In this document: piece by piece, positions 24,701 through 39,700 of the stretch
Position numbering within the stretch: position 1 is the stretch's first letter
Layout: the number at the start of each line of letters is the position of its first letter
NCBI RefSeq assembly: GCF_905475395.1
Contig: NC_058342.1
Span: 21,362,640 to 21,426,639, forward strand
Origin: Chrysoperla carnea
Taxonomy: Eukaryota > Arthropoda > Insecta > Neuroptera > Chrysopidae
Direction of reading: 5' to 3'
DNA: 64,000 nt
Program-made: the position numbers and the translations under genes
Notes under the pieces: model-generated
What the model was told of the DNA's origin: nothing
The model's input: the letters and a program-made list of their open reading frames with translations, nothing else
Databases searched by the model: none

Positions 24701-27700
24701 CCACAAACACGTTTTGCTGTTTCCATATTATAATCTTCCATATCGAAGTATGGTTGCAATAAATCAATCATTTCATTGTTGATGACATCTTTTGGATAAT
24801 TTTGTAATTGCAATAAAAAGGTTGTTGACGCCATCATTTTTAACGATTCTGGCCATGATGGTTTGGGACATGGGGCAGCAACGTCTGCGATGGTTGAATG
24901 TAATTTTCGTTGAAATAATATCAATACACAATCCATAATACGCATGATTAAATGGGGCGGACGACCTAATTTACGAACTGTAGCTATGTGAGCAGGTTTT
25001 ATTGTGTTTAAGGCAGCTTCGGCTTCTTCTAATGCTGGTTTTGCAGCTTCTAGTTTCTGTTCAGCTAATGCTTTCTCTTTTGCAATCGTTGCAACAAGTA
25101 TTTCCGCTTTTTCTTTAACAATTTGTACTTGATTCTTAACAATTTCAGCTTCTTCGGCACGTTCTGTTACTTCACTAAGTACAAGTGCAGCTTTTTCTGA
25201 TGCTTGTCCTAACTCTTGTTCTGTTACTGCTAATTCTTTCTACAAATGGACAAAATTAATCGTGATGCGATATTCCAAAATGGTGTCCCGCCCCCCCCCC
25301 CAATGTATAACGACAAACTGTATTTAACTGACGTTTTAGTGCAAAGACAGCTTATTTATATTAGCGTCTTGGTATCAACACAAATCGCGGTCTTAATTGT
25401 TAAAAAATCAAACAACCGGAAAAGTTGTGAAATATTTATAAAATTTAATAATTGGAAAATTTGTTACGTTTTGGCGCTTTGTTATAACGGTGGGGAGTCA
25501 TCACTCGTAATCTCCTTAGATCCACGCTGAATATAATAGCAACTAAGCCCGTTCCAAAGAAAAATGCGAATGCGAAATTGAGTCATTTTATTTGGTCATT
25601 TTTAAACGCGAAATTTGAATTGAATATGAAAAATTAGGTTTTCTTTAACGCAACATTAATTATTAGGTTATGGTATTACTATAGCGGATATGGATGAGTT
25701 GCGCATGTTAAAAAGTAGTAAACTTGATGAAACTTGCAGGTTCTTGAGTGATTTCTGCGTTTGATCGTTAAAACTATGAAGGTGATAGAGAAATCGTTCT
25801 CTCACTCTTTCATCATTCGATGCAAGAGTGAGAGAATATGCAAGCAATGATCTTTGAGGTCTATCGAAAATTTTACTCTCATTGCGAAAAAGGACCTTCT
25901 CAGTTGCGTCAAATTGTCGTTACACGCCGTATCATGAGTTAATAACCAAGAATGGGTAAGAAAGCTTTTTGCACACAAAGCCAGAGCTTTTTGGTTCATG
26001 GTTGTTTTTTCCGATTAATGGTGTATATGAGAAGATATCATTTTAATAGTTCTACATTACCTTTATTAGTTAGTATTACCTTTAATAGTTCAACAGAAAG
26101 TGATGCTTCAGCTAATTTCTCCAATCCAGTATCCATTCTCAAAGCACCTTGACCCAATTCAGTTTGTTTTTGCTGATAGATTTTTTTATAACCACCAATA
26201 AAGTTTAAATAAGATTTCGGTGTCACATGAGTTGCACGTCGAAATCTTTGAAAATATTCTCCAGATGTTTGAGACACAATATCTTGTATTGATCCCAATG
26301 CGTTCACTAGTTCCTCTTTCACTTCAGCAGTACAATCAATCTTAAATTCTGCAAGAAAATGTCTAGCAACCGAAACTAATGCATCTTGTGGCCATGGTTG
26401 GAACCAATCCAGCGTACAGCCTGAGACTAATGCTGGAAAACGTAGAGCGCGATTTCGGAACTTTTCACCAACAGGTGAGAAACAAAAACATACATGTAAA
26501 TTTTGACAGGTACGAGTCATAAAATATTCCATAACTACTTCAGTGTTGGGTGTACGTTTTGGATTCTCACGTTTCATGATGGGAGTTAATTCAGCTATAA
26601 TTTCTTGTTGTTCATCACGAGTATATAAATTCGAGATGACACCGGATGATAAAATGTTATTCAAATATTCTAAGAAACCTTCCTCTTTTATGTCCAAATC
26701 AGTGAATACAAAAGTTGTTCCTTTTCCAGAGGCACCACATGTACGATACAAAGCTTTTAAATCTTCCAGAAAGTTTGCAATGTTATATGAACGGGTTAAT
26801 GTTATTTGAAATGATTTGTATCTATAGAAAAAAATTAAAATCATCAGATTTCAATTAGCTTCTGTTTCTACATACATGTTACGTATGATAATATCATAAT
26901 ATATCAGTGGCGGTGTCGGGCCTACCCTACATAATTCAGGTAAAAATGTATAATCTTGTTCTGATATCTAATAATATTTATCTACAAGTACTAAAAATCT
27001 TAACGAGTATCATCTATAATTCTATACGGCATACAGATTATGCAAGCTTGTTCATTCAATTTTAAGTAACTTCGCTTTTCCCTGCACTAGCGCTGCTGAG
27101 AATACCTCGGGAAAGACAAAAATTAATCGTGCCTAAATGTTTATATGTGAGCCATAGCAATAGCCATACGTGTTTGTAACTTAAGTGTATGTGCGTTCGT
27201 ATAAATACAATAAAATGCCACTAAAAAGGTCACTGTCTAACAACACGACAAATTACGACATTTGTCGAAGTAACTTCGTTTCTTATTCACTTAAGTACCT
27301 ATACCTACAAGTTTGATTGATCAGTTGATCTTCATAATTCATTTAACGATCAGTGATCTACACCAGGCATGGGCAAACGGGACTCACAGAAGTCCCTCAT
27401 ACTTCTTTAACTATAATACGAGTAAGACAGTGACAACCTAAACAGTGACAGCCAAACATACGAGTAAGACAGAGAGACAACATTTTTTTCTACCTATCTC
27501 ATTACTATTAGAGAAACGGAGATAGGTAGAAGAGTCGTATACTCGTCTCGCTTCCTCTTCAATGCGGACTTGGATAAAGAGACACACAATAAAGTTTATG
27601 ACGCACGATAAAGTTATAACAATGGTGACTTCGACTTAAAATAACTCACCCATGCCTGATCTAGACTGATCTGAGTCGAGTCGCCAAAATTGATTGTTTT

Positions 27701-30700
27701 GGTTTGTTTCTGGTTTTATTATCAGGTGTTTAAGATTTTAACGTTGATAATGTAGAGAAATTGATAATATTCACTATGAAACTTGTTCAGATGGCCAGTT
27801 TTCATGAAGTACTTACCCAGCTATAAACGACGAAAGTTTTGTTAATGACTGTTTACCAGACCCTCCAACTCCAACTAACATCATATTACCACGAGGGTGT
27901 CGGATGACTCGTGATACTTTAACAATATGTAGCATAGCATCTGGGAAAAATACTAAATCCATTCCCGCACCTCGTACCATTTCATTAAACTGTGCTAAGA
28001 ACATATCCAAGCGATCACGTAATATTTGTAAGTCTTCCACAGGTTCATAAACTTTAGGTAACTCAGCATCCGCGTCCTCGCCTTCTTCTCCAGTTGGTTC
28101 AGGTGCATCTCGCATGAAATCTACAAATACTGGATCTTTTTCAGTTATATAATTTTTATAATTGACACCTAGTTCGTTTTCAACTAATGTCAAAAGATTC
28201 TTTATAAACCAGTCACGATCTGTTAGGGTCGTAAACCGATCGGAAAATACTCGCATACATTCATGTTTCCACAAAATTAACAAGCAAGCTTCAGATTCGA
28301 TAACTGTGCAAAGTGTGCCGACTAAGCCTTGCCATACTCGTGATAAATCACGCAGCGAAAATACATAATGAAATTTTGCTGGAGTCGGTAATAAAACTGC
28401 ACGTGTTTGTTGCCATATTATTCGTGTTAGGGTAACCTAGTTGGGATAAATTATAAATGAGAAATGTTTTAAACCTCGGATCGAATTTGGATAATTCTTG
28501 TTTCGTTGCATTTCTAAGATGATAAATAAAACTAACTTTTAAAACTAACGTTTGTGCCTAAATAAATAAAATATTTGACAAATATTTTTAAAACTATTGG
28601 AACTTCTGTAGTTTTGTCAAATTTAAGGTAAATTGGAAAAGTATGAAGTAATATAAATATATTAGAAATTTGCACAGAAATTCGCACAACTATCAGTCAG
28701 TTTGTTTTGGCATTAGACGTTAAGTATCTTTCAAGACATAAAAATTTTACACAAGCATGACTCGACCAAAACGAACAAACATGAAAATTCTGCACGAACG
28801 TGACTTAAATAGAGCGAATATAAAAGTTTTAAAACTTACTTCTTATCGTGATACCAACAAAATAACCTGAAGAGTCCTATAAACAATAAAATCATGAACA
28901 AAATCAATTCTCACTACTCTAGTTACTGAGGTCAAATCCATCGTGGTGGCGATTCAGCAATATGATAATTTTTGCTTTTTCGACACTTGCGGTGGCTCGG
29001 AAAATTTTTAAAAAACGCGGCAGCCAGGTAAAATCTTCTAAGCCCTTCATTGCCGAGCAGGTGGCAATCCTACTAATTTCCGAAACGACTGGATTAATTT
29101 TGACGAGACTTTCACAGGCAGATAGCTGATGTTATAAGGCGTAACTTGAGAAATTGACATGAAATTGTGATTAGCGTATTATAAGATTTAGATTAATTAC
29201 TTTCGGCATTCGCTTAGCTATTATGTGACATGGTAATCGAAAAAGGAAACTCTAAACTCCCGGGGTAAATTGCAAATTCCCAGGATACAGCTATTATATA
29301 ATAAATCCCTCGTATTCGGATGTTAGTGAGAAGTGATAGTTTTTTTATGGAAAAGTTCTTAAAAGGTAAGAAGAAAGTATAAAACTTTTAGAAATCTCAC
29401 ACGAATTTGAACCTCATTTTTAAAGCCACTTTGAAGTTAGAGAATTAGAAAGAGGGAAAAATTTTACGTTTAGATAAGTCCAGAGTTAGTGAGACATATA
29501 CGGGTTAATTTGGAATTTGAAAACCAAAGTTGACTTAAAATAATTCGACCATGCCTGCCATGAAGACCAGGTGAATTCCTTGAAATAGCCTTATTTTGAA
29601 CATGTTAATTTTTGTAACAAGAGATAAGAATTTCCATTTTTTCTTCACCCTTTGTGATTTAAAAATAAGGTCTTAAAAATGCAACAAAACATTAAATAAT
29701 CAAAATACGTCACCATAACCAGAACTAACCATCTTTTTTACCAATTGCCGTACAGTAAGTGTAAAACCACGTTTGGCATTATAATAACCCTCGCCTACCA
29801 CACTAAATATTTTATCGATTGATTCGTTACTAGGTAATGGACAATTGAATATTGCAAATTGTCTTTTTAAACGTTGTGGAATATCGTTACGTCCTCCACC
29901 AGGCTGCCCCATCGCTGCCATAAATTGAATATCAACAACACTGGTAAAATCACCTGGTTTTTCCAAACTATAAAACCCTTTCATGTCCATTGTTTGTCTC
30001 ACAATTTCATTTGTAATCTGTTAAATAATTTAAAAATTATAATACAAATTACCAAATATTATTAATGATATACATAAATTCAGAATTCTTTTTAAAATTA
30101 AATTTTTATTTGATCGTCTCACTGTGCAAGTACAACATATCTGAGAGGACACGAGTTCCATATCGATCGATTGCATTGTTCCCAATTTAAGGAAATTTTT
30201 TTAACATCACGTCAATCGATTTGCCATAGCCTTGCGAGTGCTACTGAAGCTATGGGAGTAATGAAAATTCAATATGGCGACCACCAGACGCCATATTGTG
30301 AAAATTTATGTGTGTTCCTATCAAGCAAAGTAGAGACCAAACGCGTGGCCGATTTTGCTGAGTCTGACATCAATCGATTTGTTTTAGTCTTACCAGTGCT
30401 ACTGAAGATATGGCGGTAATGAAAATACAATATGGTGACCACCAGGCGCCTTATTGTGAAAAAGAAGAAATTAATTTCGGAGAACTATGTCCACTAGGGT
30501 ATCATTGAATAGCTATTTAATAGACAAATCGATTAACTTGATAATATTTAAAATTAAGGAAAAATTAATTTAATGGAGAGCGTTCTTAGATACGTTTCCA
30601 ATGCGAATTTAGGGTTCCGTACTCGAATATTTTTTCGGGTTTTTTTTTTTTTAATTTTATAAATTTCATTTGTGTATATTTATTGTAACTTACTTGATCA

Positions 30701-33700
30701 CCCCATTCATTAATTTCCGGTAAATTAACATCATCAATGAAAATTAACATTTTTTTACCACCCGGAGGTCCAAATATACTACCCATCCGTTTTTCCACAT
30801 AACTTTCAATTGTTTTTTGAAATTGATACGGACTTGTTGCAGATGAAAAATTAAAGGCACGATTTAAATATAAATCAGGATTTGCCTTTTTTATAAATGA
30901 TTTCATCATAACAGTTTTAGCCGAACCTTGTTCACCGACTAACAATACAGGCTTTGAAACATGTTCTGACGATACAATATTTATCAAATAATCAATACGA
31001 ACATTATCCATAATTGGCACCAATATTGTGGAAAATTCTGGAGTACTACTTTCTGGATACGCATAAACTGGTACTAATGCGGACCATGGTTCCCACATAC
31101 CATTATAATTTACAACATAATCAAAAATAGTTTTCTGAAAATAATATAATTCATTTTTCGAGCTCTAAAAACGTAAGTTTTTAGAGCTCGATAATCTGCG
31201 ATAATTTCGCCGCCGCGCACCTTAAAATAGTAATAAAGTATACGTACAATTCTAGAATCATTTTCAATTTTATCCGGTGGTATATCTAAATATTGAAAAT
31301 TTCCACGCAAATGCTGATCAAATTTTAAACGATCATTGGTTTCTAATAATGCACCCATACTCCATGTTAATGCAAACATGTAAATCTTCTCTAAATGATC
31401 CGATGTTAAAATACGTAAAGCTTCTTCATCTTCACCGTCGCCAGCTTCATCATCAAAATCACGTGGTGAACGTGCAGAACTCGGTTCTTCTTCCGTTGGT
31501 TTTATTAATTGTTGTGCAATAACACCTAAAATAAATTTCATTTTTAACTAGCTAAAACCAACAAAATTGAACGAATTTCTTTGCATTAAAATCAGTTGCA
31601 TTATTGGCACACCTACGATATCATCTCTCAAAATTTGTGGAACAGTGGGAAGTAATTTTCGTGATGGATTATTTTGTTAAAGGTATGTACTCTATTTTTA
31701 TGTATTCTTCTATATTAAATCATCTCATATTTTCAGTGTACCATGACTTAGAGTATTATGATAGATATACTTAATATTTTTTTCGTAAATTAAACTTTAA
31801 AGTTTATGACGGAAGCAGTATAGAATTGACAGTATGTGTAAAGAGCCATGCCCTTCAACGTCCTCAGGAGGTAAGCCTATAGGCCGACCCAATAAGTCAT
31901 TTGATGGCTCATCAATGAGATCGAAGAAACGGATAATAGTAGATCTTTTGGAAACTCGATCTGCGAGTGAGCTATAATTACAGCTGCAGAATTAATCACC
32001 ATAAAGGAAGGGTATCGAAATATTGCTAAACAAATTAGAGAAGCCGATGAACGTCTAAAAAAGAATACGTGTTCTGAACAAAGTAGTCAATTAACTCCAG
32101 AGGAAGCGTTAGCTTATTATGTAGACTCCAAATCTACTAGTATCTATCATTCTACAGTTGAAGTAACTCGTAAATTTCGTACCGAGTTTCGAGAGAACGA
32201 CACATCAGAAAGCGACCACGTAATGCTACGAATACCTTTTTATAATATCTTTTGAGAATGCTTCTGATTACTTCCGATTATGTAATCAACGCACTTATAG
32301 AGTGCGGAAGAACTTTACTTCTTTGAAAGCGGAAATTCTGCAGTTAATTGTCCCACTTTCAATACCATCAGAATCATCGGTACGCGAATTTAATGAGGAG
32401 GATTATTTATTGTCAGACTCTACTGAATGGGAGTGAAATGACAAGGAATATGATGGTGATTATTAGCTTTATTTTTTTTTATTGATTGAAACATATTTTT
32501 AATATAGTATGTTACTGGTATTAAGATTAATATTTTTAGTAACTAACCTATATATATTTTATATTTCTAACATAATTCTCAGTGCCTTAGTCTATACCTT
32601 AATTTATAGTTGTCAAAAAATTTTAACCGAAATCAAAAATTAATATCTCATGTAGGCATAACCTTTGAAGGGCCGTAGCTCGGAAGGGGTGAATTTTTGG
32701 GTGTCAAAACTACCTTAATCCTTTGTTTTCAAAAAATTTTAACCGAAACCAAAAATCAAAATACAAAAAAAAATTTTTTTTCTAAGAAAGAGAAGATGCT
32801 AAATTAATATAGAAGTTGGTCGGAATGGAAAATATCATTTGCAGTGTCTTTATTTAAAACATGAAACCCACCTTCTAATATATTAATAATTTGTAACGTA
32901 ATATTGCATTGTAACACATTTATCGATAATGTTAAATTTTGTGTAATATACGAATACAATTGTGCAAATGATTTCTCAAACAAAATTCGAAAAACATCAG
33001 CTTCAGATTTGATATTAACTGCAGTTGTTGAAACAGGTGTCGTTATATCTGGAATAGTTGCATCTAACCCAGTTTGTTCTGGATCAGGATCTTGTAGTAA
33101 TTTAATTGTAGATGGTGATAGAACAATAGAATTTTTTGCACGTGTTTTTAACCATGCAGCAACAACTGGTTCCCAATCTAAACCACTTGAACTCATATAA
33201 ACCATACCATTACGTGATACTGTAGCTGGCGATGCATTATCTATATTATGCGGTTCAAAGATTATCTTGACGGTAGGTGCCATTACTAAACGATCACCGT
33301 TGGCTAGTGTTAGTGTTTTGTTATCGTCTAATACGGAATTTAAATTTTCAATCCATATACTATCCACTGGGCCATCTAATACTAGCCATACATGTTCACC
33401 TGTATCACAAAATAGCATATTATTTTAACGTTATTAGTGCCTCGCAGAATTAACTAATTGAATAACAGTGACTGAATATCACATTTTGATCTAATTAAAT
33501 GTTCTCTTACTCGAACAAAGCATTCCTTCTGTTTTTAATGACTTTATGACCTAACGTGGCGAACAAAGGTTTGAACCCATCCCAAGGATTATTCCTACGC
33601 ACGGACCTGTTCCTAATCATATAATACACCGATAATTAACTACAATTCCACATATACATAGTGAATAAAGTGTACAAAAGTATGGCATTCCTTTTTTTTC

Positions 33701-36700
33701 GGAGATTTAAAACACGTAATCACTTCAAACTGAAACATTTTATCAGGTAGATTTAATAGAAAAGTTTAATCTCTCGATTATTTCTAGATAAAATTATTAA
33801 TAAAAAATAATTTTTTTTAAGCGTCAGTAAAAGCAAAGCAACGCACACAATTTAGCTGAAAAATTTTTTTTTTAAAATTCATTGTTTAACAGAAAGTACA
33901 TAAAATGTTCGTTATGTTAGTATTATCTTGATAGTACTATGTTGAAACATTTTATATAAGTACATTCAGATTATTGTGTACAATTTGTCTTCAGTAGGGT
34001 CTTAACTGATCCACACTGTAGTAAATGATGAAATTGGGAAATGATCATAATGATTAGAACCCACTCAACTAGGATCGATTATCGCACGATTCTCGTTGAT
34101 ATCTGATCACTACAGTTTTAACTGGAAGACCATATCTCTAAAATTAAAACATAATATCTCTAATTTATGCTTGACAATAAGTTCTACGGTTTACATAAGA
34201 TAAATTTGATCCTTTTTAAATCATAATCTGTCTAATTTATAAACATGATTCAATCTATTCGCTAGTCCTTATCGACTAATACCTGGAGAAAATAGCCGAG
34301 AAAAATGTGTAAAAATTCGAAACCGATCGGTTCAGCCGTTTTAGAGAAATCTTGCTCACCGACTTTGAAAACGCTGTTTCGGAAAAAATGCGTTTAAAGT
34401 TTCAAAAGACGTTTACACGTGAAATTATTATTATTATTATTATTTTTTTTTTTTTGGTACATTCTGGAAATGCAAGAAAACAAATCGATTCTTTGAAAAT
34501 TCTACTTAATTATCAGTGGCGTAGCTCGCCTTCGAAGGGCCCTGTATCAAAATTAGTTGAGGGCCCAAATGAAGGTTTGGGCCCCTTCGGTTTTAAAACA
34601 CCTTCTTTAAAAACAGGATCAGAAATTGATAGTTCGTAAAATCCGAATCATTGTCCCTTAAAGGTAGATTGCATAGCTATCCAGAATGTAATTGACTATT
34701 GATTTCACTTTTTAATAAAGTATCGATGGTATTTACTTGTAACCAATTATTATAAATAGGGATGCAATCAATATGCTCCTGTGAGTTTTCATGGGCATAT
34801 ATACATTGCGTAAAATTAGCCCGGGGGTCCCGTATCATTGATACGGCTGATACGGCGGTAGCTACGCCCCTGCTAGATATAACCCCATAATAGATAAAAA
34901 TGGAAAAGAAAAACCATGATTTTAGTTTAGCTTTTTTCAATTTTCAAGTTTACATGTTAACCTTTTTTCAATTTTAAAGTTTTCCTCCAAAGTGCTGAAA
35001 ATATTCCATCATTCCAATCATTTGTTGCGACGTCTAATCGACCAAACATTTGTGCAGCAGTTATTGCCTTTGGATTCATTCGCATTTCACGATGAAAATT
35101 ACCAATTTTTGACAATGAACGCATTAATACTTGAATACATGTTGTTTTACCCGCACCAGTTGGTCCCAATGTCATAATTCCATGACGAACTCGCTGCGTT
35201 TCATATAATTGTATGAGTTTTAGCACCCATGGAGGATGATAAACTAAACTAGCAAGTTCAGTTTCTTCACTAATTGCTTCTTCCAGTTGTGGATAAGCTG
35301 TTTTCTCCAATGCTTGATTTGGAAATAAATCAGCCACCAAAGATATAAATAACGGTTCATCTTCGTCAATTAACTTTGATAAATTCATATCACGTAATAC
35401 CCGCATCACAATTGTACTCTCTGTGTCTTTGGAGTTCACTCGCTTCGCTGCACCAAGTGATCGCAAAACTGATAATATGTTACGTAGTCCAAAGTCGTAA
35501 TGCACCTATTCAATTATATAAAATGATCAATGAAAACTATAAATGGGACACATTTGAAAAGGGATTTCTAATCCACCCCACTGCCTAGACCCATAGACAT
35601 ATAAGAATAGACTAAAGAAGCGGGCGTGATCAGCTTAGACTCGATAAAAAGAGAACGATGCTCTGACGTACGTTTTGTTTCTTTTTAGTTGCGTTTGCAC
35701 ATTAATAGTCTTGGACAAGTGCTTACTGTAAGTGGACAAGTGCGCCAGTAAGTCACGCCCAAAAAAGGAGACAAAACGTGAGTCAGAGCATTGTTCTCTT
35801 TTTACCGAATCTCTAATCCCACTTACACGATTGTCCCTTACTAGCATGGTGTATTCTTATATGTCTATGGCCTAGACCAGTTTTAAAAAGTATACTATTA
35901 ATTCAGTCAAGTTATACATGAAAAGGGGGTGAACCTGGTATCAGATATGTTTGTTTTTTTGATATATTGTTTGTGATGTAAAGGCAATGCTAAATCTAAG
36001 TTTTCCACCTCGGAAAAGGACTGGATCATGCCGAAAAATAAGAAAAACATCGAAATTTTTGATCTTGTTTCAGTTTTTTCTGACTTGGAAGGACTGATTT
36101 TTCATCAAAAATTTGTTGTATTTATTTTTAAAGAAGGTTAAATTTACAACAATTTTAGATTTGGCCGGTTTTTATAAGACCGATAGTTTTGGAGATTTTC
36201 AAAGTTTGTCTATTTTTTCAAGTTATAGGATTTTCGCAAATTTTCACCATGTTAACCGTTAGAGGTAGAACAAAAGTTTAAGTATAAAAAATATTCCTTA
36301 TAAAAAAATTAACAACTTTTGTTTGCAACATTTTTTCGTAAACATCACTGTTTACCCGTGAAGGCGCAAATTAGTACAAAATCGGTGTCCATTTTCTCCA
36401 AAACTATAAAAGATTGGGAGTTGAAAATTTTCAGGCAGCTTCAAATAGTGGTCTTATAAAATATTCTGTAAAAACGAAAAAAAATTTTTTTTTTTTTTAA
36501 ATTCCGAAAACCAGTGAAAAAATTTTCCACAAAAAAGTTGTTTACATTTAAAATTTTGTTCTATCTCTAATGGTTTACAAGATGAAATTTTCAAAAAATG
36601 TCAAATCTTGTAACTTGAAAAAATATAAAAACTTTGAAAAGCTGTATCTCCAAAACTGTTGGTCCTATAAAAACCGGTTTTATTTCAATCCGGTTCAAAA

Positions 36701-39700
36701 TCGGCAAAAACTGAAGTAAAGTCAAAATTTTTGAGATTTTTTTATTTCCCGGCAAAAAAACAAAAATAAATGATTTGATGCAACCAACCTTCAATGTTTA
36801 ATTTGATTGGCCTAAAATACGTATTTTAATAATAATAACAATGGGGTTTAACCTCCGTTTCCCAGACCACGTCTATAACAGAGACCACTCACTCTCACTC
36901 TCTTTTGTTAAATTACATCCTAATATGCAAATTAATTTTTATGATGTGGGTGAAGTCGGTTACTTTGTTCTTTTCCAAGCGAAGACAGTGAGATCAATTT
37001 ACCGCCCCATTAACTATTTTTTTACACGGAAACTGCCTGGATTCGAACCCGCAACCTCTCTGCCAGTGGTCAAAGCAAGTTAATACGCCTTAACAAGCTC
37101 GGCTACTAACCGGATCTACGTATGGTAGTATACATATTCATATTGGGTTGGCGGATTTCAAATTTGAGAAAATTTACCTGTTTTGTTAACTGTTCCTCAC
37201 ATAATTTATATAAAGTATAAAATTTTCTAGCCAACGTAATATTCTCTAAAAATCCACAACTAGCCAATTTCACACGAATAATAATTTGTCGATCAGGGAC
37301 CATCATAGCAACTGTACGAAATTGTATTTTCAAATTTTCTGGTAATTCTTTTCGTCCAGCATAGCCAGGATTCATTGTAATAAATATACCAAATTCAGGG
37401 CACATTTCAATAACATCACCATCGGTGAATGGAAATTCTTTACGTTTTTCACGTTTCGCAGCTAAGACGACAGCAACTTGTTGTGCAGCCACAGACAACA
37501 CAGGTAATTCAATACGATTGAACTCATCAAAACAACCCCATGAACCAGACTGCGCTAAGCCTTTATATATTCGTCCCAAACCACGATAATCCATTTGATC
37601 GGAACAGTTGAATACCACAACATATTTCGCTAGTGTTTTTCCCATATCTTTGACTGTTTCAGTTTTACCTGTTCCAGCTGGCCCACAAGGTGCTCCACCC
37701 ATACTCATATCCAAAGCTTGTGCTAATGTTATGTAACAGCGATCAGTTAATGGTGTAATTACGAGACGATCTGTACATCCTAAATATTCGTTTTGATAAA
37801 TGAATGTTACGTCTGTTATTGAGATCCAAGTTTTATCCAATTCTTCTTTGAAATAGAATCGACATTGTTTTAACCATTCGAAGTCATTTGCAGAGCGGAT
37901 ATTCATTCGACACTATAATTTAAATATTTAATAAAGTATATGACGTCTGTTACGCCACCGACGCAAAGTACGGAAATCGCATTTAAATTAGGTACTGTGT
38001 AACTTAATCCGCAACTCAGGCCCGTGTCCAAAGGAGGATTTTTGGGGTTAAAATCCCTTCCATTAAGAATCTGTCCACATAAATTTTGAACTGACAATAT
38101 AGTTCTGTAAATGCATCTATTTATGAGATGCATTTCACTGACGAATCACATATCCATAGATATTTTGAGCTCGTGGTACATTCTTTGACTTTGTCTTTGA
38201 GTCTTGGCGAGGCTATCGAACTAACTGATGTTGCGTAACATATTTTGATTGAAAGAAGAGTAAACGTTGGAGAAGAGTTTAGGAAAATTTTCAAAACCAA
38301 AACCAAGGTTCGCGTCATAACAGATTCTATGCTCGAATATACAGACTGATTCAGTTGAAGATTATAAATCGAATTTTGAATCATCGAAATATTTTATCTA
38401 ATTTAGCTTGCCTGTTCCTCAATAAATGAAAAATTGTGATGAAAACTCTTGCTCATCTTTTTGAATTAGAATATTCATTCCCATGACATCTGGATCGACA
38501 AAGTTCAACTTTGGTGAAAAAGCATTGCCGGGCGGAATGCCGAAAATTCACTCGAATTAGCTAATCACTGAGTGGAGTCCGCCACCAAATTAGCAACGAG
38601 TAACATACACAATAAGAGTAAATACGATTAGCTAAATCATAATGATGATGACTACTTGGTAGTCGAAATACGTATTAATATAATAAAAAAATTGATCTAG
38701 GCAATTGGGGCAAAAATCGAAATTTATACCTAAAGAGTACCTAATTTTGGCATTTTTTAAATGCGATTTCAGTACTTTGCACCGCTTTCGTAACAGGGAA
38801 CAGAAAATCGTTATTTTTGGGCGGTTTTTCGCGTGCTCTCTTAACAATTAACAACCAAGCACTAAAAATGCAATTAAGCCAAAAAATTTTGCGGGATGTT
38901 GTTGAGTAAGCTTTACACTTCAAGTAAAAATTTTATACATATTAAAAATTTGATTTTTCATAGAATTTGAAAGAAATTCGTAAAAATTCGCGTTTTTTTT
39001 CAATTTTTACGAATGTTTTACTCGCAAATTGTAAGGTTTAAGAAAATTTTTTGTTAGTTTTAACCCCAAATATATGATAAAATTGATTCCGAAGCGTTTC
39101 GGTCAACATTTTTCATCATCAACCTATATTTTTACGTTCAGGAGCAAGTTCTAAACGGAATCATGTGAAATGCTCAATGACGAATTTTGTCGGGACTATT
39201 ATTTCCGTAATGAAGAGTTCTATATCCAATAATTACCAATATATCAAAAATATCTCGTTGATGAACATGAATTGTGATCAATGTTTCAAACTTTGTGCGT
39301 TCAATTTTCGTTAAATCACGCGTAGTTTGGTCAATAAGCGTATTTAACAGTTCCAAAAATTTGTTATTTGTATCAGCCATAATTTTTTTGTCTCCACGTG
39401 CTTGCATCAATGCTAATTCAGCATCTCGAGTCCATATCATTTGTATGCCAAGTAAACCCACTTGTGCTGGCATTTTGTCCAAAAATATTAACAATTGAAA
39501 ATTTGGATCATTGATCATTGTGTACGCTGTCCGAATGATACCATGCAATGATTGTTGAGCGGTAACTAATAACGCTGTTAACCATGTTTCAACGGAACCC
39601 TCAGCTCGTACAGCACGCTCTAATGGTATTGTTTCTCCTTCACATGAGATAATTGCAGTCATTTTATTGTATTCGGCATCATGGAATTTTACCCAACGTG

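Noticed and set aside
25246..25530. 94-codon plus-strand frame with a Pro run
   Set aside because: Starts on a dynein splice acceptor, the Pro run comes from a C homopolymer, and no known motif is present.
26045..26090. Second donor-like site after dynein exon 26
   Set aside because: It lies 20 nt downstream and would break the frame; the first donor restores the family sequence exactly.
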